Positions 57,151 to 64,000 of a DNA stretch of 64,000 bases are shown piece by piece. Below the pieces are notes generated by a model. The model ran no database searches. It had not been told where the DNA came from and was given only the letters and a program-made list of their open reading frames with translations. Within the stretch, counting starts at the first letter, position 1. The number at the start of each line of letters is the position of its first letter. The stretch is from Balamuthia mandrillaris. Lineage: Eukaryota; Discosea; Longamoebia; Balamuthiidae. A program made the position numbers and the translations under genes. Where the stretch lies: NCBI GenBank assembly GCA_031835245.1, contig JAVKOQ010000136.1, forward strand, positions 62,001 through 126,000, given 5' to 3'.

Positions 57151-60100
57151 ATGGGCGGAGAAGGGGACGCTTCTCCCTTTGTCACAGTGGTGACCGGCCA
57201 CATGAGCGCGGACTTTGATGCTCTTGCTGCTACTGTTTTGGCGGGCCGCCTCTTCGCACTGAAGGATCGAGCAGGGCAGAGCAAAGAAGTGGAACGGCGA
57301 GAGGAGATCTTTCTTCTGTTTGCTGGGAGCATGGATGAGATCCTGAACGCTTGGATCAAAGCGCACGAGGACTTCTTGAAGCAGCACAACTTCATCTTCT
57401 CCCTGAAGGAAATAGACTGCACTAACGTGAGGAGGTTGGTAATGGTCGACGGGAGGAACTATCACCGCTTCAGTCATGTCCATCCCTTGCTGGAGCTGCG
57501 CCAGAAGCAACAAGAGCAAGGCTTGCATGGTATCTCACTCTTCTCTTCTTTCTTTTCTACTGCCTTCGCTTCTCCTTCTCTCCTCTCCTTCCTTCTCTAC
57601 TCTGCTTCTTTGCTTCTCTACCTCTCTGCTGCTATTCCCCCTTCTCTGCTTTCCAAGGAAACGTTGCGCTAAAGTAATAAAAACAGCAGAGGATAAACTG
57701 CAAGTCCATATATACGACCACCATCCCAACTCAGAGAACGATGTCTCAGGAGACTATGAAACGGTGCGTCGATGGGGCTCCTGTACCACCATTCTTCTCT
57801 CTGAACTGCACAAACTGTTGAAAGAAAGAGAGAGTTCAACTTCAGGTTTGAAAGAGGGAGTCGATGGTTCCTCAGTGTCGGTGTTGACGAAGGAGGAAGC
57901 CACTCTCGCTGGGCTTGCCCTCTATGACGACACTGGTTTCTTCACTTATGATACGACCACTCTTCATGACTTTGAGATGGCTTCTTTTCTCTTATCCTGT
58001 GGTTCGTGTTCTTCATTCGTTTTCTTACTCTTTCATATTTATTTGGTGTTGTGGTTGAAAGTAACTTTACTAAATTGTAGGAATGGACTTAAGCGCACTG
58101 TCAGAACATCGGCATCAACGTATGAACCAATCGATGGCATCATCTGGTGGAGGAATCCACCCATCGATGATCGATGAAGAAAGCAAACGGCTGGCCGAAG
58201 ATATACGTAACAACGCAAAAGAGTACATTATTCACGACCAGCCGGTCATCATCAGTCAAGTTGCGTCCGAGCAATATGTCAAAAACTTATCAAGGTAATG
58301 CCTCCTTAGGAGATCTCTCTCTCTCTCTCTCTCTCTCCCTCTCGTACTTTGTTTACGTATGTCTAGTTGTTAATTTTTTATCTGTGCTGATTTCGGACGG
58401 AAGTATGGTGCAAGGTTTTATGGAAGTAGAACAATTGCGTTGTCCTCTGTTTGTGGTGGCCAGGTTGGCTGATAGGGTTGTCATAGTAGCTCGTGGTGGC
58501 AGTAAAGGTACCTTATTTTGTTTCATTTTTTATAAAACAAAGTATTTACCACAAGGAAACAGATGAAGAAGGACAAAGTGTGGTGGACGTTGGAAGAATA
58601 TGCCAAAGCTTTGGTGGAGGAGGCCATGCTGGCGCCGCCTCTGCCACAGTCAAAGATGTGACAGCTGAACAAGTCCACAATGAGCTATATGCTCTGTTGG
58701 TGTCTCACATGTCACCTCCAGTACGGCTGGAACAGATCATGACAAAGCCTCCTGTAGTTGCTTACAGGTATCTGTCTTCTCACACTCTCTTGTTTCCCTC
58801 TTGTCATTCTTCGCTTACTTTTTGTCTCTTTCTATGCCCATTTTCTTATCTGTTCTTCTTCTCCTTCTTCTTCTCCTTCTTCTTCTTCTTCTTCTTCTTC
58901 TTCTTCTTCTGTTTCTTCTCGATTCTCTCCTTCCTGTTTCCTGTTCTGTCTTCTTTACAGTAAACAAACGATGGCAGATGTATCAAAACTCTTCCTTCGG
59001 TTCAATTTGAAGAAAGCACCAGTGGTAGAAGGGCTTCCTCCCTCCTCTGGAGAAACAGTACAAGAGGAGGAGAAAGAGAAGGAAGAAAGAAGAGCTTCAA
59101 ATAACAACACCATTAACAGAAGAAAGGTAGTCGGCATTTTGGATAGGGTCATCACTGAAAAAGCTGTCCATCATAATCTTTCTGATGTTCTAGCGGAGGA
59201 GTACATGAGCACTGATTTCTCTTATCTTTATGCCAAGGACCCTCTTGACAAAGCTATTGGTTGGTTCTTTCTTCTCTTTTTTACATTTTAAGTTCTCTAG
59301 TTTCAGTCTTTTCCACTGTTTTTATTAACTTGAATGCTACTAAAGAGGTGATATTGGGAGAAGGTCAGCGGATAGTGCCAATCATGGCGGGAGATGGCCA
59401 AAGCGAAGACGTAGACGAATCATTGGTCGGTGTTATATCTAGAACAGACTTGATGCACATTCTGTTGCAGGAACCATCACGCTTTCCAGTTTCCTTCGCA
59501 GAAGCAAAACGAAGAAGAGGTAAAGAAAGGATGCAAGCACAACAGAAGAAAAGGAAGTCAGGAGAGGAGAAAAGAGAGGAAGAAGAGGAAAGAGGTAATG
59601 CATCAACTTATCAATTCCCTTCTACTCAAAAACGATTTAGAAACGACCAAGGCACAACAAATGAAGAAGAAGAAGAAGAAGAAACACAAAAAGACACAAA
59701 GGAGAAAAGCCCAGAAATGGAATGGAGAGAAAGAGAAACGGCGCAAAGAAACATTGTTCTTCCACTCATGAAGAGTTCTTTATCCAGCGACATTTTCGAG
59801 TTCCTTACTCAGGCTGGCGACGTTGCCAAAGCCATTGGATGTAGAGTCTTTGTGGTAGGAGGATTTGTCAGAGACTTATTGATGCATCGTCAAAACGATG
59901 ATATTGATCTGGTGGTTGAAGGGGACATTGATGCGTTTACGGATCAACTTGCGAAAGTAATGATACATCAATGTTTCTTTTTTGTCCCTGATATAGTTTC
60001 TAATGACTATTTCAATAGGAAGTGAAAGGCAAAGTGAAGAAGCATGCTCAGTTTAAAACTGCAGTCATCGCTCTACCAAACCAACTCAAGATAGATGTTT

Positions 60101-61740
60101 GCATGGCCCGTTTGGAATACTATCCTACGTACGTGTTCCATGGCCCTTGTTCTTTCTTTTTTTCCTCTTCGTTTCGTTCTGCTAATGAATTAGTCGATTT
60201 ATTTATTTATTATAATAGACCAGCAGCGTTACCAACAGTTGAGTTGTCGTCTATAAAGATGGACATGTACAGAAGAGACTTTACCATCAATGCAATGGCC
60301 ATTGAACTAACGCTAGGCGCACTTGGCAGCCTTGTCGACTTTTTCGACTGTAAGAAGGATATTCAACAAGGCAAAATTCGAGTGCTGCACTCGTTAAGTT
60401 TTGTGGAAGATCCTACCCGCATATTGAGGGCTATCCGTTTTGAGCAACGTTTTGGCTTTTCTATGGGTACTGGTGTTTTAGTTTTTTGCCTTTCTCCTCT
60501 GTTCTTCTTTCTTTCTTCCTTCTTCCTTCTTCCTTCTTCATTCTTCTCTCTTCTCCATCTTCATCTTTGTCTGTCATCATGCTTTAGGTTCTGTTGATTG
60601 GCTTCTTACTCGCAATGCTATTAGGAGCACAAACGTTAAAACTGGTGAAAAACTGCACCAAATTACAGTTCTTTCAACAACTTTCTGGCAGTCGCCTCTT
60701 CCACGAGCTCGAAAAAATGTTTTGTGAAGAAGATACTCACGTACCGTTCCGTTGTGTGAAACGGCTGAAGTTTGTTTATTTTGCTTGTCTGATGCTGGCG
60801 GATAACTAACACATGTTGTTTCTTCTCTAGAGAGCTCCAACTGTTGGACAAAATATCTCCTCGGTTTAAAACGCATCCACCACAGGATCAACTGATCGAG
60901 GCTGCTGGGCATACCATCGAATGGTATTTGTTGTCTAGGTTTAATCCTCCTCTTAGCAATGAAGTGCGATGGAAGCTTTACCTGCTCGCCATAACAGCAA
61001 GAATCACCAAGTACTTAATCATCTCCACTATTTGCTTTTCATTTTTTCAAAACATCATAGTCTTATCTACTTTTTGCTTTTGTGCAGAGAAAACGAGTTT
61101 AAAGAAGTTATGAGCAGATTCCTTTTTCCAGAACCTGTTCAAACCAGATTTGTAGATTCAAGAAAGCATGCCCGCCAGGCCCTTCGAACCCTACGAAGGT
61201 TTTTGTTTTCTTCTTCTCCTTTCCTTAATCTTTGGACTTCTCGTTAAGCGTTGGCAAAAACATAGTTGGAGTGAAGAAGCGAAAGAAGAGGAAGCAGGCA
61301 AACGACAAGAGAAATTCAAGTGGAGCAATGTCTATAACTTGTTGAAACCTCTTCCCCTTGAAGCCATTCTATTTATGCTTTCTGAGATCAACGCTGCTGA
61401 AGAAGGTTCTAACGACAGTGGTCGCACTTTTGCTCAACCAAAGAAAGGAGATGAACAAGTGAGACGGCTTGTCCATGTCTTTCTCAGCTATCTACAACAC
61501 ATGAAGCTTGAGATGAACGGAAACGATCTCAAGAAAATGGGCTTTCAACCTTCGCCTCTATTTTCCAGCGTTCTCAAACAAGTTTTTAAGTACGTCTTCT
61601 CTTCGTTTAGAGCAAGCGTAAGATGACCACTAAACTCCTTTCAATAATGCAGGGCTAAGTTAGATGGCAACGTGCACAACAAGACAGAAGAGTTGGAGCT
61701 CGCCAAAAGTCTTATGGATGACGGACTACAAAATAAATAA
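57151..61740 (+). CDS. DHH phosphoesterase - CBS - tRNA nucleotidyltransferase fusion
   Basis: Three activities in one chain. DHH domain: VVTGHMSADFDALAATVLAG, IYDHHPNS (the DHH motif), ALYDDTGFFTYDTT, then DHHA1 with RGGSK and FGGGGHAGAASATV. CBS pair: MADVSKLFLRFNLKKAPVVE...RKVVGILDR and LVGVISRTDLMHIL. After a charged linker comes a class II CCA-adding/poly(A) polymerase head: VFVVGGFVRDLLMHRQNDDI (the GGxVRD...DxD motif), KMDMYRRDFTINAMAI, VDFFDCKKDIQQGKIRVLHS, FVEDPTRILRAIRFEQRFGF (ERxxxE-like EDPxRxLRxxRF), then neck/body segments NCTKLQFFQQLSGSRLFHEL. The same DHH-CBS-CCA order is known from bacterial multidomain nucleotidyltransferases. At least eleven introns show long residence in this genome. 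The stop (61738-61740) is only 9 bp from the stop of the opposite gene. Confidence 0.87.
58864..58910 (+). repeat. (TTC)n in a DHH-CBS-CCA intron
   Basis: About 15 TTC units on the sense strand, in the intron inside the first CBS domain. Confidence 0.9.
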
Positions 61741-61749
61741 CGTTGCCGG

Positions 61750-62226
61750 TTAGTCGTTGGTGGAGAGATGGAAGATTAACACGTCGCCCTCCCTCAGTAC
61801 TGCCACATTGCTATCTCCTACGATTTTTATCGGTCCGCCCGCTGTTAGCTTCTCAATCTGCATGCATGGAGGTAGAGGGGTACCGCTTAGAACGTGCCAA
61901 CGCGAAAGAAGACAAAAATCGAAAGGATAGAATCGAAGAGTACCTTAGCTATTTTGTGGTAACTTATATCAGGAAAGACCTCTGAGAATTGAGCCTTAAG
62001 AGAAGACATGGTACGCTCGTTCGTGAGCACTAATTCCCTTCGATCGGACTGGTCATGAGCCAACAAGACGGTTATTGGCACTAAGTCATGTCGTGTGGAG
62101 GCTACAGCCTCTTGCAACTGTGATACAATTATTGAATGAAGTTGTTCTTTTGTTGCCAGCAGTGCTGAAATATCCTCTGACGTGGTATGCTCATTTTCTG
62201 CAAGTAGACAAGTCAATACTTTGTGT

Positions 62227-62270
<44 letters not shown>

Positions 62271-63950
62271 CTCTTTGTCCTCGTCGCTTCTCTAGATCTT
62301 TTCCTCTCCATAATAATTCATTGCTCACCTTCTGTAAGCTCCTCTTTCTGTCGAATAATATGTGATCCATATTTACTTTGCGGTTTGGAACATGCAGTGG
62401 ATGATATTGAGGATGGCCGAGTCGCAATGCCTAATAAATGCTATGAGTTTTAAGCTAAGGAAAAAAAAAAAAGATGGAATGGCACCTTGAGATAATGAAA
62501 TATTTCTGGGACGTCTAGCCGGCGAGGAAGGAGTCCACACTGACCGTGAACGGTGCGAACTGGTAGAGAGCGGCAGAGATGACCTTGTCGGTGTTGCCTT
62601 CAGAGGAACCTTCGTGTCTGCAATTGAGCTTTTTCCAGACAACAACGGTTCAGGGTGGCTTGCCTTTCTGAAAGATGAGGTTGATTTGAGATATGGAACT
62701 GCTGGCTTGGTGCCTCGAATTGAAACAGTTTGCTTGGTATCAACAGCTACCAACTCTGGAAGCAGCGAGGAGGTGATTCTGGAGGCTACAGATTTAACGA
62801 CAATTGTGAGAACACAAGTAAGAAAACGTCAAAAATACATACCTATTACGAAATCAATTATGCGAGAAACGACAGAAGAATTACAAGATTTGAGGCGCTC
62901 AACAACGTTAGAGGCTAGCTGTTGGGCTTTTTCTGGTGCTATGCAGTGCAGGTTAGGGGAATAAAGAAAAGAAATTGAACTATATTTGTAAGTATTTTAC
63001 TTACATGCTTGGCTTAGAATATACAGAAAGTGGGCTTGCAACTCAGCGCTGATTGAAGGCTGAAAGACTTTGTTCAGGATAGCATCGTCTTTGATCAGTA
63101 CTGTTGCTACCGGGACTTTGGTGTTTTCAAAAAAATTTGGTTGTGAGTCATTGAAAGAAAAAGAAAGAATGAAGGAGGAAACAAGTATGTACGAAGTTCA
63201 AGCAGTCCAGGTTCAATTAGGTCTTGCAGTATCTGGAGATAGCATGGTAAGAGGAAAACAAAAGCACATAAGGCAAATTGAGAAATACCAAACCTTTGCG
63301 TGATCAAACAGAAAGTTATGGCCTGTGTTAACAAGTACACGCGCTTTGCCTTTGGTTGCTTTTCCAACAACCCCATTTAGGAAGCGTCTCTTCGCCGCAC
63401 ATTCAAAAGCAATTCCTATCATTTACAACAAAATAAGAAGAAAGCATATGGAAGCAAAGACGATCAATAGACTAACCCAAATAGAACCCATTGAGTGTAT
63501 AGTACACACTTCCGTTGTTAGTGACACCACATCCAACCACATCCCCAACGCCATAGGGAGGCCCATAATAAGCCTTCTTCTTGCCTCCTTCGTAGCGTTT
63601 GCCATCGTCGCTGTGATACCCGCAAGACCTAAACAGATACAGACACCGTAAGATGAACAACCAAAATCAAAAGCACACATTAATATAATTGTACTTACAA
63701 CTGCATTAATCCTGGAAGTTGCGCTTTATCTTCTTCAGTTGTAGCACATAAACCCAACGACAAGGTCCTAAAAGGCAAGCCACAAAACTGTGAGCGGAGG
63801 AAAAGGCAACGGCATGATATAACAAGAAGTACCCGGTCAGTTTTAGGATCTTCACCTCGTAATAATAGGCGGTAATGTATGGTTTTTCTTCATCAAGACG
63901 TGACGTATCCACTTCCATAAATTGGTACAGAGAAGCTTCTCTGTTCTTAG
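61750..63950 (-). CDS. SPRY-domain protein (5' end outside window)
   Basis: Exons read leftwards from about 63950: QFMEVDTSRLDEEKPYITAY, YYEVKIL; LSLGLCATTEEDKAQLPGLM; SCGYHSDDGKRYEGGKKKAY then YGPPYGVGDVVGCGVTNNGS, VYYTLNGFYLG; IAFECAAKRRFLNGVVGKAT. This is a SPRY domain of the RanBPM/Ash2 kind: the GYHSDDGK, GDVVGCG and NGFYLGIAF segments are diagnostic. Later exons are helical: VPVATVLIKDDAILNKVFQP, LHCIAPEKAQQLASNVVERL, a Ser/Pro-rich stretch (62760-62515), then SEDISALLATKEQLHSIIVS and a small C-terminal domain IVGDSNVAVLREGDVLIFHL ending STND* at 61750. No LisH/CTLH was seen, but the N-terminal exons are missing. The exon near 63950 follows an AG acceptor, so upstream coding lies beyond base 64000. 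Confidence 0.82.
62231..62266 (+). repeat. (CT)n, antisense to its host gene
   Basis: CT run as written, hence GA on the sense strand of the SPRY gene. It is the only long intronic CT tract in the window that lies on the antisense strand. Confidence 0.9.
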
Positions 63951-64000
63951 GGCACTAACCAGGGATTATTATAAAAATAAAACACATGGAAGAAAAGATA

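Overview
The window is nuclear DNA from a compact, intron-rich eukaryotic genome, about 46-50% GC by eye. It uses the standard genetic code and GT-AG introns of roughly 50-400 bp, mostly built of CT-, TTC- or TTG-rich tracts. The protein set is not that of a plant, animal or typical fungus: a receptor tyrosine kinase with a propeller-like ectodomain, a DEP-RasGEF, a WASP-like protein with a zinc-binding N-terminus, a fungal-type Zn2Cys6/PAS regulator, a BK-like K+ channel and a DHH-CBS-CCA fusion. I infer an amoebozoan, possibly a free-living discosean amoeba. No gene names the species, so that is inference.

Layout. 1-6.4 kb: RED/IK splicing factor (minus, runs off the left edge), POLD3 (plus), and an SH3/charged-helix protein with a C-terminal CaaX-like box (minus). 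7-12.7 kb: a large RCK-domain K+ channel. 13.0-18.2 kb: the receptor tyrosine kinase, with a tRNA-Leu(CAG) gene inside its last long intron. 18.2-19.9 kb: an intronless unknown protein with ADP-ribosyltransferase-like motifs. 20.1-23.5 kb: an F-box/WD40 gene, bracketed by a tRNA-Leu 3' fragment on one side and a complete tRNA-Leu(CAA) on the other. 23.7-30.2 kb: three minus-strand genes (mitochondrial carrier, RDM1-like, thioredoxin-fold protein), then a second, identical tRNA-Leu(CAA). 30.4-35.3 kb: small genes (Erv1/ALR, a small membrane protein, a tail-anchored SDR, COP9 subunit 9, EFHD-like). 35.5-40 kb: a RAD5/RAD16-type SNF2-RING helicase. 40.5-49 kb: the Zn2Cys6/PAS regulator and the DEP-RasGEF. 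49.2-54.2 kb: the WASP-like protein and two unrecognised reading frames. 54.8-64 kb: UAP1, the DHH-CBS-CCA protein and a SPRY gene that runs off the right edge.

The genes form no operon or single pathway. Themes recur: DNA replication and repair (POLD3, RDM1-like, RAD5-like), signalling to the cytoskeleton (RTK, RasGEF, WASP-like, SH3 protein, EFHD-like) and mitochondria (Erv1, SLC25, perhaps the small membrane protein). Neighbours are mostly divergent or convergent pairs with 10-600 bp between coding ends. The palindrome TGTCGACA recurs in intergenic DNA, and E2F-like GGCGGGAAA sites lie upstream of two DNA-metabolism genes. I saw no CRISPR array, rRNA gene, intact transposon or virus-derived element.

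Exon borders were placed by eye from GT/AG signals and reading frame. First and last exons are the least certain.
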